Shown: piece after piece, positions 35,641 through 44,213 of the stretch
Position numbering within the stretch: the stretch's first letter is position 1
Layout: every line of letters starts with the position of its first letter
NCBI RefSeq assembly: GCF_002967765.1
Contig: NZ_PUHY01000010.1
Coordinates: forward strand, 496,001-560,000
DNA length: 64,000 bases
From: Blastopirellula marina
Lineage (GTDB): Bacteria; Planctomycetota; Planctomycetia; Pirellulales; Pirellulaceae
Reading direction: 5' to 3'
Program-made: the position numbers and the translations under genes
The notes under the pieces: model-generated
Told to the model about the DNA's origin: nothing
Seen by the model: only the letters and a program-made list of their open reading frames with translations
Databases searched by the model: none

Positions 35641-36211
35641 GATGGGTGTCCTTGATAGACTCAGCATTAGGAAATGGAGGTTTATGGCGTGGCAGTCGTT
35701 GATCGAGGGCTCTGGCGAGTCTCAAGAACGGCTGCCCTGATTGCTCTTACCTTTTGGGGTCGAGCCAGGAATTCACCGAATCGTCACCCTGGGATGACAA
35801 TGCCTTCAACTCTACCCCTAAATCAGACAATCGGCTTTTTAAGTTCACTCGAATCCCAATCTGAAGTGCGCGGCACCGTCAAAACCGATACCAGAGAGTC
35901 AGATCGAATTCGCATGTTTGCCCCAAACGCCTAAATGCTGGCCATGTTGCCGAAACACAACATGAAACGCCGCCTAGGCCTCCTTTCCCGACCCGACGTC
36001 TCCCTTCATTTTCTGCGCATCCGCTTGCCGATTGCAAACAGTTTTTGCCAAACCTGTCGAACGAAATCTCATCGCCCCAGCTTGTCTTCAATTCAGCTGA
36101 AGAATTCGCGCAATTCTCAACCGATTTCGCTACCATGACCGAAGGCAATCATTCCTTTCTATCTGCCTACTTTTTCATCGATCTCTTCTTATTTTGTGCG
36201 GAGGCCTTGCC
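35641..36211. other. Long intergenic region between divergent genes
   Basis: About 570 bases with no convincing gene. A GC-rich stretch around 35935-36010 translates, on the minus strand, as RRRVGKGGLGGVSCC, which I associate with spurious small ORFs in related planctomycetes, so it may be a dispersed repeat. The promoter and strong GGAGG site of the AAA gene are at the right end. Confidence 0.45.
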
Positions 36212-37648
36212 ATGGATTATCTCACCTTCTTCTGCGGTGTTCTCACGGGCATCGTGCTGTTTGTCATCATCAAGGATGTGACCATGCGGTTGTTGTCCGA
36301 CAAGACATCGATCCCCTCGCTGTTGCGGAAACACTTTCGTGGCAAGAGCGTTGACGACGTCTGCATTTCGGAACGGCGTTTTCCTGCTCGCGTCCGCGCC
36401 GATATCCAGCGGGCGATCGATGCGATGAAAAACGAGGGTGTCGAAATCCTGGCGTCGGTTGGTGTGCAAAACGAGAACATCTATCACGGAATGACATTGG
36501 CAGGCGCCATGCAAGGAAGCAATCCCCTTTCATCAGTTTCGCCAGAGTATGAGACGGTCGATATCGGAGGAGAGGCTCCAGTTCGCGTGGTGAAAAATGG
36601 GTTCTGGATGCTTCGCTACCAAGGTGAAGCATTGGGCATGCTGGTATCGCGAATGCTGCATCCATGTTCACCTCCCTCGGTGAATCTGCATGTTCAATCA
36701 TGCAATACGCCGGCAGGGACCGCGGCAGCCGAGTCCTTACTTGAAAAGTTAGAATCCGCGATCCAATCGGCTCCTAGTTATCGGGGGAAGATCCTCTCGT
36801 TAGAAGACGCTGGCGACGAATACTCTGGAGCCGTCGCGGGGATTCGCGTTCATAAACTACGCGAAGTCGAACGAGAACAAATTATCCTGCCTGATTCCAC
36901 GCTCAAGCTGCTCGAGAGAAACGTAATCCAGTTCACGAAAAATCGAGCTCAGCTGGCGAACTTTGGGCAATCGACACGAAAAGGGTTGCTCTTCTATGGG
37001 CCTCCCGGAACCGGCAAGACGCATACCATCCACTTCCTGACGCGAGCGTTGGAAGGGCACACCACACTGATCATTTCGGCCGAGCAGGTGCAACACCTGG
37101 CCGATTACATGACGCTGGCGCGCTTGCTGCAGCCAAGTGTGGTTGTACTGGAGGATGTCGACTTGATTGCCCGCGATCGCGAACACCTTCAAACGCCTGG
37201 GCAGGAGTCGCTGTTGAACAAACTGTTGAACGAAATGGATGGTCTGAAGGAAGATGCCGCGATCCTTTTCATCCTGACGACCAATCGTCCGGAAGCTCTT
37301 GAGGGGGCGCTCGCTTCGCGACCGGGAAGGGTTGACCAGGCGATTGAGTTCCCGCTGCCAGATGAAGAGGGACGAGCCAAGTTGGTAGAGCTCTATTCCC
37401 AAGGAATGCGGCTTTCAGAAGACAGCGTCGCAGAAATAGTGCGTCGCACCGAAGGAGTCAGTGCGGCGTTCATCAAAGAACTGATGCGGCGAAGCGTTCA
37501 GTTTCATCTAGAACACAACGGCACGGATACGGTCTCGCGGGAAGACGTCGACAACGCGCTCGACGAGATGCTGTTCCACGGTGGAAAACTGAATCTGAAA
37601 CTCCTCGGAGCCACCAGCAGGATCGGCTATCAAAGCGTGGAATCGTAA
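36212..37648 (+). CDS. Membrane-anchored AAA ATPase
   Basis: 478 residues from the ATG at 36212, with GGAGG 8 bases upstream. One membrane segment lies at about 5-22. Residues 30-215 form a region I do not recognise. The AAA module has Walker A GPPGTGKT (263-270), Walker B VVVLEDVD (310-317), sensor-1 TTN (356-358) and SRPGR (369-373), with a helical lid ending near 460. It resembles Cdc48/FtsH/Bcs1-type ATPases that unfold or remodel proteins. No zinc-protease HExxH is present, so it is not FtsH. Monocistronic, convergent with the next gene. Confidence 0.88.
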   Translation: MDYLTFFCGVLTGIVLFVIIKDVTMRLLSDKTSIPSLLRKHFRGKSVDDVCISERRFPARVRADIQRAIDAMKNEGVEILASVGVQNENIYHGMTLAGAMQGSNPLSSVSPEYETVDIGGEAPVRVVKNGFWMLRYQGEALGMLVSRMLHPCSPPSVNLHVQSCNTPAGTAAAESLLEKLESAIQSAPSYRGKILSLEDAGDEYSGAVAGIRVHKLREVEREQIILPDSTLKLLERNVIQFTKNRAQLANFGQSTRKGLLFYGPPGTGKTHTIHFLTRALEGHTTLIISAEQVQHLADYMTLARLLQPSVVVLEDVDLIARDREHLQTPGQESLLNKLLNEMDGLKEDAAILFILTTNRPEALEGALASRPGRVDQAIEFPLPDEEGRAKLVELYSQGMRLSEDSVAEIVRRTEGVSAAFIKELMRRSVQFHLEHNGTDTVSREDVDNALDEMLFHGGKLNLKLLGATSRIGYQSVES

Positions 37649-37724
37649 TATGAGTCTGGGCATGACGGTTGAGTGCCCAAAATGCAGAAGCTTCGTGACC
37701 AGGCATATCCTCTTGGTCATGAGG

Positions 37725-38414
37725 TTACTGCGATCGACTAGGCAACAGGCTAACGAAGAGACCACTGATCGTCCCCGCTACCAGGGTGCTACCACCGATT
37801 GCCAAGACAAACCAAGGATTCTCGCCCGTGGCAAGGAATTTTCCAGCGTTCGCTGAATCGTCCTGAGCCGCCAGCATCGGCGCAACAAAAAGTAAAGCGA
37901 CGATAACCAAGGCGATCCCGATACTTTGCAGCAATCCCAGCCAAACCGCGGTTCGTTCGCGCTTGCTCACGGGAATATCGCTTAGCCGTTGTTCGATCCT
38001 GGCACAGTGCCAAGCGACCATCGGCGAGAACAATACGGCCACCAAGTAACCGCGTGACGTGAACCAACTCGCGTCCATCAAGCGATAGTCCATCTCGTCG
38101 TCGATCAAGTTGTATTGAACCAGCGAACTGAAGACGCCAAACGTCAGCACAGCGCCGATCGCCGCTGAGATCAACCGCAGCGATCGTTTGCTAGACGTCA
38201 TGCTTGCCGCGGCGGTTGCGAGCAAGAAGCTGGCCACCATCCAACCAATCCGCAGATGAGGAAATAGGTCAGGTAATTTGGGAGCGATGAGTCCGATCGA
38301 GAGAAACACGATTGACCAGAAACAACTCAACGACAACCGCCATGGATGATCCGCCACTTGGGGTGTTAACGGGGTCGATGGCTTGTTTTCTTCTCGCAGC
38401 AAATCAGCGATCAT
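37725..38414 (-). CDS. Hypothetical multi-pass membrane protein
   Basis: 229 residues from the ATG at 38414 (GGAG 10 bases upstream; the frame runs to 38618 but overlaps the next gene's start). At least five hydrophobic segments: about 30-46, 58-72, 83-103, 125-140, 160-180 and 200-222. No motif recognised. It lacks the NPFxSP arm. Divergent from the amidohydrolase gene. Confidence 0.65.
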   Translation of the reverse strand: MIADLLREENKPSTPLTPQVADHPWRLSLSCFWSIVFLSIGLIAPKLPDLFPHLRIGWMVASFLLATAAASMTSSKRSLRLISAAIGAVLTFGVFSSLVQYNLIDDEMDYRLMDASWFTSRGYLVAVLFSPMVAWHCARIEQRLSDIPVSKRERTAVWLGLLQSIGIALVIVALLFVAPMLAAQDDSANAGKFLATGENPWFVLAIGGSTLVAGTISGLFVSLLPSRSQ

Positions 38415-38598
38415 GGCAGCACACTCCGAAAATCTTTGGCGGCCCAAAAAAGGCCCCAAGAAAAGGATGGTGCCGCAGGGCCGACCGCCTGTATGGTAGG
38501 AAAAGCAAGCCAATCTGTCGAGAAATCGGCACGCAGGAAACGGAATGAAATTTGCACTTCGTTCGCGAAACTTATGACTTTCGACCGAGGAGTTCAGG

Positions 38599-39420
38599 AT
38601 GATCATCGACTGCCACACCCACTTGAATAACTACCACGAGGAACGGGTTGTCTCCATTAAAGAGTGCCTCGACAAGTTGCAAGCTGACATGCACGACAAC
38701 AGCGTCGACTACGCAATGGTGCTCAGTTCTTACAAAATTACCGAGCATCGGCCAGCTACGCGCGATGTGGTATCCGCCACGCGTGATCTGGACAACATCT
38801 TCGTCGTCGCCGGCATCAGCTATTTGCACTACAAGGAACGCGACCTGCGCGAGATCGCGGACTTCCTGGCTGATGGCCTGGTGAAAGGGCTGAAGCTTTA
38901 TCCCGGATACGAACCGTTCTACCCGCACGACAATCGGTTGCAGGTAATCTACGACCTGGCCATGGAATTCGACGTACCAGTGATGATTCACAGTGGGGAT
39001 ACCTATAGCCCTACCGGGAAGGTGCGTTACTCGCATCCGCTGCACATCGACGATGTGGCGGTCGACAATCCAGACTTAAAACTGGTGATTTGCCACGTCG
39101 GGAATCCATGGATTCGGGACTGCATGGAGGTCGTCTACAAGAATGAGAACGCCCATGCCGATATTAGCGGGCTCGTGCTGGGGGACTTTGAAGACCGGTT
39201 CGAGAAATTCATGCTCCAGGAAATTCGGGAGATGATCCTTTACGCAGGCGAGCCGAAATATTTGCTCTACGGTACGGACTGGCCGATCTGCGGCATGAAA
39301 AGTTACTTGAAGTTTATCCGCGGCTTGGGACTTCCGGAGAAAAGTTTAGAGCTGATCCTGTGGAAGAATGCGGCTCGATTGTTCAAAATTGATGTCGGCG
39401 ATCAGCCCTCGTCCACCTAG
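38599..39420 (+). CDS. Amidohydrolase-2 family metal-dependent hydrolase
   Basis: 273 residues from ATG 38599 with GGAG 6 bases upstream. The metallo-barrel signatures are in order: IIDCHTHLNN (His6, His8), KGLKLYPGYEP, PVMIHSGD, KLVICHVGNPW and LLYGTDWPICG. Family members hydrolyse or decarboxylate small cyclic or carboxylated compounds using Zn or Mn; the substrate here is unknown. Cytoplasmic. The next gene follows by 23 bases. Confidence 0.9.
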   Translation: MIIDCHTHLNNYHEERVVSIKECLDKLQADMHDNSVDYAMVLSSYKITEHRPATRDVVSATRDLDNIFVVAGISYLHYKERDLREIADFLADGLVKGLKLYPGYEPFYPHDNRLQVIYDLAMEFDVPVMIHSGDTYSPTGKVRYSHPLHIDDVAVDNPDLKLVICHVGNPWIRDCMEVVYKNENAHADISGLVLGDFEDRFEKFMLQEIREMILYAGEPKYLLYGTDWPICGMKSYLKFIRGLGLPEKSLELILWKNAARLFKIDVGDQPSST

Positions 39421-39443
39421 CCCCATTTGCCCCAGGCCTCAGC

Positions 39444-40199
39444 ATGGATGCCAATGAAAACCAATCCGCCGTCCAAGAGGGACGGCGGTTCCCGCTTCGA
39501 TTCTTACTTTGGACTCTTTTTGTCCTGGCGATACTTCTCTCGCTGGTGATCTCGAACCTGATCACTTCGTGGCATTTACGCAAGTCGCAAGAGACGATCG
39601 CCATGAAGAATGCGGAAATCGATTCGCATCTGGCAGAAATTGAGCAATACAAAGACCAACTCGGTATTCTTCGCGTGGGGGACGAAACAAAGACGCATCT
39701 TATCGCGATCGAAATGCATCAAGACTTGGTCTGGTGTTGGCGGCTCTTCGTGCCCGAAGGAGAAAAGTATGACATTCGCTCAGTAGTCGGCGACATCCCC
39801 GAAAACGACTATCCGGTCGCCCATCAGTATACGACACTCAGCTCGGGGGAAACGCGTTTGACCGTTTCGATATTTCGGGATGCTGCTGGTGAGTGGAAAG
39901 AAAAAATCGAAATGGCGCAAGGCAGAGACAAGTCCAGCATGACCATACATCTCGACGAAGAAAAGATGTCTTGGTACGGAAAACCGGGCAGTACGCGAAC
40001 CAGTGAATTCAGTCCGAACTACGGCCAAAAAACAGAAGTTCCGTCCGAACGAATCGAGCTGATTCGAATCCGAAAATGGCCAAGATTTGAACCAGGCGTC
40101 ACCCCGGATCAAAGTAAGCCGACCGATGGGTTTGTATTGTGGTTGGAGCCGGTGAATAAGTTGGAATCGGTGAACAGGCCAGACGCACGGGCCAACTAG
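39444..40199 (+). CDS. Membrane-anchored RWRVxVP family protein, member 2
   Basis: 251 residues. The arm RRFPLRFLLWTLF leads into one membrane segment (about 19-41). The next segment contains QYKDQLGILRVGDETKTHLI, then WCWRLFVPEGEKYDIRSVVG, IPENDYPV, a GETRLTVSIFRD strand, and the end PTDGFVLWLEPV. Sequence order matches the 29301 and 40343 proteins. Unknown function; mostly extracytoplasmic. Placed 23 bases after the amidohydrolase, possibly co-transcribed. Confidence 0.75.
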   Translation: MDANENQSAVQEGRRFPLRFLLWTLFVLAILLSLVISNLITSWHLRKSQETIAMKNAEIDSHLAEIEQYKDQLGILRVGDETKTHLIAIEMHQDLVWCWRLFVPEGEKYDIRSVVGDIPENDYPVAHQYTTLSSGETRLTVSIFRDAAGEWKEKIEMAQGRDKSSMTIHLDEEKMSWYGKPGSTRTSEFSPNYGQKTEVPSERIELIRIRKWPRFEPGVTPDQSKPTDGFVLWLEPVNKLESVNRPDARAN

Positions 40200-40342
40200 C
40201 GATTGTGCTGATCGACTTTGACCAAATTTTCGCCATGAATTGAAGCTTTGAGGTATGCTATCTCGCTGGTAATTAATCAGTTCCCTCCATCAACGACCAC
40301 CGATCGCTTGACTCGGATCTACGGTCGATCATAACGCCTGCC

Positions 40343-41053
40343 ATGAGCCTCCGAGCCCTTTCACGCAAGCTACGAACCCCGCGTTCCCGCTGGCCACGAT
40401 TCTCACTATTGACGCTATTTCTGGCAGCAATCTTTGTTTCCTTGGTGTTCTCAAATCTTTACACGGCCTGGCAACTTGGCGAGGTGCATGTGTTGAGCCG
40501 GGCGCGCAAGGAAACGATCCGCGTTCAGGAAGAAGAGTTGCGATTATATCGCCAACAATTAGGTATCCTTGCGATCCAAGATCCAGCGATGGCTCACGTG
40601 ATCGCGCTTGAGACGCACCAGAATATGGTTTGGAAATTTCGCGTCTTCGTGCCCGTGGCGACTTCGTTCGCGGTGAAATCGGTCGTCGGCAAGATCCCCG
40701 AAGTCGAGCTTCCGCAAGCCAAGCCATCCAACACGATCGGTCCCGGCGAGTGGATTCTTACATTCTCGTTAACCCGGCGAACAGATGGTAAGTGGGTAGA
40801 ACGTATCGACCGTGTTAGCGATTCGTTGATTTACGAACACTTCGCAAAGGTCCATGAGTCTGAGATCGACTGGCAGCGGATTTTTATCCTAGGTGATCGT
40901 AAGATTTTAGAGCCCGTGGAGAGCCAGAAGGCCTCGGATGCTGATCTTCCGATTCAGCTAGTGCGCGTCCGTGCAAAACCTGACATGTTTCGGCGTAATC
41001 GCGATATGGATCCACCAACCGACGGTTTCATGTTCTGGCTGGAACCGAACTAA
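40343..41053 (+). CDS. Membrane-anchored RWRVxVP family protein, member 3
   Basis: 236 residues. Basic start (RKLRTPRSRWPRFSLLTLF), one membrane segment (about 20-42), then LYRQQLGILAIQDPAMAHVI, WKFRVFVPVATSFAVKSVVG, IPEVELPQ, GEWILTFSLTRR and the end PTDGFMFWLEPN. Closest by eye to member 2, the adjacent gene, so these two look like a local duplication. Convergent with the PhyH gene. Function unknown. Confidence 0.75.
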   Translation: MSLRALSRKLRTPRSRWPRFSLLTLFLAAIFVSLVFSNLYTAWQLGEVHVLSRARKETIRVQEEELRLYRQQLGILAIQDPAMAHVIALETHQNMVWKFRVFVPVATSFAVKSVVGKIPEVELPQAKPSNTIGPGEWILTFSLTRRTDGKWVERIDRVSDSLIYEHFAKVHESEIDWQRIFILGDRKILEPVESQKASDADLPIQLVRVRAKPDMFRRNRDMDPPTDGFMFWLEPN

Positions 41054-41064
41054 GATGAAATCGA

Positions 41065-41784
41065 TCACCGATTGACTGGCAAAGGAAGGAAGTCATTCCA
41101 CTGCACGCCATCGGGCAAGTTCTTTTCTGCCGCGAATTCGAGATGGACGATTCGCCGATGGGCGGTCGTTCCTTCCTTTGACATGCTACTTGAGTGAGAG
41201 AGCAGGGGGCGCATCGCCAACACGTCCCCGGCGTTCGCACTGAGTACCAGAGGAGCCGCTTCTTGGCTTGAATCCAATAAATGCGAACCAGGGATGACCG
41301 CCAATGGACCGTTTTCGGCAGTCATCGCGTCGAGATGAATCCTCAGGGTTAGCATCTCATTCAGCAAAGATTCTGGGGCCTCAAAGTGCGCAATCCCCGC
41401 TTTGCATGTGGGATTCTTAAAGGTAAACGTCGGTTGGGAGTTATCTTTTACCGCAATGGTTCGATCACGATGCCAAGGAAGTGACCAAGTTCGATCAGGC
41501 GGCTTGTCAAAAAAGAGCCCACGCACCAGGCCAACGTTCTCGCCCAGCGTTTGTCGCAAAACACGGTACAAGCCTGGGTGTGCTGCCAACTCGGCGAGCC
41601 ATGGACTGGCAGCCAATAAATTGCGTGATCCGTAAATACGATCGCGACTTTGCAGGACAGCGGGTCCCGGATGGGCAACCAGGTCATCCATGAGTCGCTC
41701 AGCTAACGACTCGATCGCGGTCGAATCGAAGACATTCGGCAACATTAGGTAACCATCTACGGCGAGCGTTTCGTGTGGGTTCAT
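41065..41784 (-). CDS. Phytanoyl-CoA dioxygenase (PhyH)-like oxygenase
   Basis: 239 residues. The Fe(II) ligands are H105-x-D107 in LPWHRDRT and His197 in LLSHSSS; Arg210/211 in HRRIVHLEF binds 2-oxoglutarate. GPLAVIPGSHLLD is the typical PhyH loop. It hydroxylates an unknown small molecule. Cytoplasmic. Its ATG overlaps the stop of the LMW-PTP-like gene in ATGA (41781-41784), so the two are translationally coupled. Confidence 0.9.
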   Translation of the reverse strand: MNPHETLAVDGYLMLPNVFDSTAIESLAERLMDDLVAHPGPAVLQSRDRIYGSRNLLAASPWLAELAAHPGLYRVLRQTLGENVGLVRGLFFDKPPDRTWSLPWHRDRTIAVKDNSQPTFTFKNPTCKAGIAHFEAPESLLNEMLTLRIHLDAMTAENGPLAVIPGSHLLDSSQEAAPLVLSANAGDVLAMRPLLSHSSSMSKEGTTAHRRIVHLEFAAEKNLPDGVQWNDFLPLPVNR

Positions 41785-42143
41785 TCCATCGATGTCGTTA
41801 GGTCTTCTTGAATTTGGTGCAAGAAGTACTCTACTCGATCTTGCAGAAGTTCGACCAGACGTGCGTCCATAAATTGGTACTCATCAGGGATATCGAGCAC
41901 CTGCACGACCTGATGGGCCAAGTGACGACGGAACTTGGATCGCAACCGTGTGAGGTGATCGTGCTCCATCACAAATACGATATCGGCCCATCCCAGATCC
42001 TTGGTGGACAGGCATCGCGCTGCCTTTGGGCTAAGGCCACGCGATCGAACCGCCATCCGAGGATCGTCGCAATAGATTCTCTCTGCGGTCGGGCTACGCC
42101 AAAGGTTGCGTGAGCAAACAAATAGAATGTTCCAACAAGGCAA
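41781..42143 (-). CDS. Low-molecular-weight protein-tyrosine-phosphatase-like protein
   Basis: 120 residues starting at TTG (42143), with AAGGAG 10 bases upstream. The phosphate-binding loop is C10-SRNLW-R16-S, matching CX5R(S/T), near the N-terminus. An Asp in LDIPDEYQFMD could serve as the general acid. It is shorter than classical LMW-PTP (about 150), matching a short bacterial subgroup. Coupled with PhyH by a 4-base overlap. The partner substrate is unknown. Confidence 0.85.
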   Translation of the reverse strand: MPCWNILFVCSRNLWRSPTAERIYCDDPRMAVRSRGLSPKAARCLSTKDLGWADIVFVMEHDHLTRLRSKFRRHLAHQVVQVLDIPDEYQFMDARLVELLQDRVEYFLHQIQEDLTTSME

Positions 42144-42172
42144 GGTGGGGGCTCCTTACATGTTCCTAAGAA

Positions 42173-43147
42173 TCAACGTCGAGGCGGTGGTGGTCCGAAG
42201 CCGCGCGGGGGCAGTCGGCGGCCCGGACCGCCACCAGACCTTGGGCCACGTTCAAAATCGCTAGAAGGCGTTCCTCGGTAGTTCCGAGGAATTACCGGCC
42301 ATTGGTTGGTTAGGTAATACGCATAGGAGCCCTCAGGAAAATCAGGCGTCACAGCAAAACGACCGTTGCATTCATCTAGATCGCCTGCACCTTTGACAAA
42401 TTCGTAATCTGCCAGAAAGGTTCCGTCGTAGCTCCCTCCGGGATTCCCTTCGCCACCGGGACGTCTTCCTTTTTTCAAGCGATAGGAAGACTTGAGTTCG
42501 ACAATGGGACTCTCTGCTTTGTTCGCGTCTTGAAAACCGTATAGCGCATAAATCGGAAAACCATCGGCAGCCCAGCCGACGATTGGCGAATGCTGTCCCT
42601 GTTTGACGCCCAAGCTTTTCAACAGGTCGGTCGGCAGTCCGTGGTAATGGTAGGCACCTGTTGGCTGGACATGGGCATGATTCGCATCGATTCCGAGCAC
42701 GACGGCACCGGAGAGGGCCTCGTACTGCCAGCCGCCACGGGGATTACCTTGATACCATTCGGCCGCACCTGGATCAAAAGGAACTCCATTCACGCCAATA
42801 CCGAAGTCCTGCATTCGTAGCGGCGTGATCTGCTCGGCCATCTTCGGCTCGGCAGGAATCCGGAAGACATACTGCTGTGCGGCGATCGGATTGGGATTTC
42901 CTCGGTTGGGAAACGCACCAGTCAGATGATCGGGAATGCCGTTCGCGCGAATAACCCGCTGATCGCCAACGACTTCGATCGATATTTGATTCTTACCAGG
43001 TGCCTTTTGATTGGCGGGAATCAAGCTTAAAGCTCGCGCCTGGTTGACTAAATGTTGACGCATCCTCGGAACAAATTGCGCCAGCATAGGCGCCGATCCG
43101 AGGGCGACGGACAACAATCCGATTAATACTAAATGAAACTTTCGCAC
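42173..43147 (-). CDS. Secreted YHYH-domain protein
   Basis: 324 residues if translation starts at GTG 43147, which has GGAG upstream and opens directly into a signal peptide (KFHLVLIGLLSVALGSAP). An ATG at 43168 is in frame but lacks that spacing. The diagnostic YHYHGLP lies near residue 184, with WAADGFPIYALYG and PDFPEGSYAYYLTN following, as in YHYH proteins. The C-terminus is Gly/Pro/Arg-rich. Extracytoplasmic; function of the family is unknown. Confidence 0.88.
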   Translation of the reverse strand: MRKFHLVLIGLLSVALGSAPMLAQFVPRMRQHLVNQARALSLIPANQKAPGKNQISIEVVGDQRVIRANGIPDHLTGAFPNRGNPNPIAAQQYVFRIPAEPKMAEQITPLRMQDFGIGVNGVPFDPGAAEWYQGNPRGGWQYEALSGAVVLGIDANHAHVQPTGAYHYHGLPTDLLKSLGVKQGQHSPIVGWAADGFPIYALYGFQDANKAESPIVELKSSYRLKKGRRPGGEGNPGGSYDGTFLADYEFVKGAGDLDECNGRFAVTPDFPEGSYAYYLTNQWPVIPRNYRGTPSSDFERGPRSGGGPGRRLPPRGFGPPPPRR

Positions 43148-43323
43148 GGTGGGGGCTCCGGTAGGCATTCATTCTACTGGTTTACCAGTATATCGAACAT
43201 TTAACCAGTGGGCGACAGCTTTGTTTCGCTGAAGTTGCTGGAAATATCGATCTGGGCAATTTATGATCTGCCTCAAATCAATCGCTCGCCTGCCAACGAA
43301 CTCTTCCAGGAAGAACACTCCTT

Positions 43324-44202
43324 ATGTCTCTTACAATCGTCACACGTTTGCTCGCGGTGTTGTTGTTGTTTCAGTTGTTGCCTCTCGCTCAAGCCGCGGG
43401 ACCACGGATCACCAAGGATCTCGAATTCGCCAATGTTGACGGCCATCGTCTAAGGCTCGACCTCTATCAGCCTGAGACTGGCAAGGGCCCGCTAGTGGTT
43501 TGGATTCATGGCGGCGGATGGCAAGGTGGCAGCAAAAAATCGTGTCCCATCCAGTGGCTTACCGAGCATGGTTACAGTGTGGCCAGCATTTCGTATCGTT
43601 TGACCGACAAAGCGACCTTTCCTGCTCAGATCCACGATTGTAAAGGAGCGATTCGCTGGCTGCGTGCGAATGCGGAGAAATATGGTTACGCTACCGACAA
43701 AATCGCCGTGGCTGGCTCAAGCGCCGGCGGTCATTTAGCTGCACTTGTGGGAACTAGTGGCGATGTTAAGCAACTCGAAGGAACGGTCGGGGGGAATCTC
43801 GATCAATCGTCACGCGTCGACTGCGTGGTCGATTACTTCGGCGCGACCGATTTCGTTTTACGTTCCAAGACTCAGCCCAGCCGAGCGAATAAAGAGGGGT
43901 CCGTCGTCTACAAGCTACTTGGAGGTGGAGCCGATCAAAAGGTCGAGCTCGCGAAACTTGCCTCGGCGGCTTTTCACGTCACGCAGGACGATCCGCCGTT
44001 TCTGGTCTTGCATGGCGATAAGGACAACACCGTATTACTGGACCAGTCACAGCGTATCGAAAAGGTTTATCGTGAAGCAGGCCTACCACTCGAGTTGATC
44101 ATCATCCCAGGAGCAGGCCATGGCGGCAGTGTTTTCTATTCAGAGAAATACCGGCAACCCGTCGAGGCGTTCCTGAAGAAACATCTCCAACGTCCCGCGT
44201 AA
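43324..44202 (+). CDS. Secreted alpha/beta hydrolase (esterase/lipase-like)
   Basis: 292 residues with a signal peptide (to about 21, LAQAA). Oxyanion loop [12 protein letters not shown], nucleophile Ser in [13 protein letters not shown], acid Asp in [13 protein letters not shown] and His in IPGAGHGGS. The layout is that of the BD-FAE/carboxylesterase group, which removes acyl groups from sugars or small esters. The next gene starts 11 bases later, so they form an operon. Confidence 0.92.
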   Translation: MSLTIVTRLLAVLLLFQLLPLAQAAGPRITKDLEFANVDGHRLRLDLYQPETGKGPLVVWIHGGGWQGGSKKSCPIQWLTEHGYSVASISYRLTDKATFPAQIHDCKGAIRWLRANAEKYGYATDKIAVAGSSAGGHLAALVGTSGDVKQLEGTVGGNLDQSSRVDCVVDYFGATDFVLRSKTQPSRANKEGSVVYKLLGGGADQKVELAKLASAAFHVTQDDPPFLVLHGDKDNTVLLDQSQRIEKVYREAGLPLELIIIPGAGHGGSVFYSEKYRQPVEAFLKKHLQRPA

Positions 44203-44213
44203 CGAGAACTATT

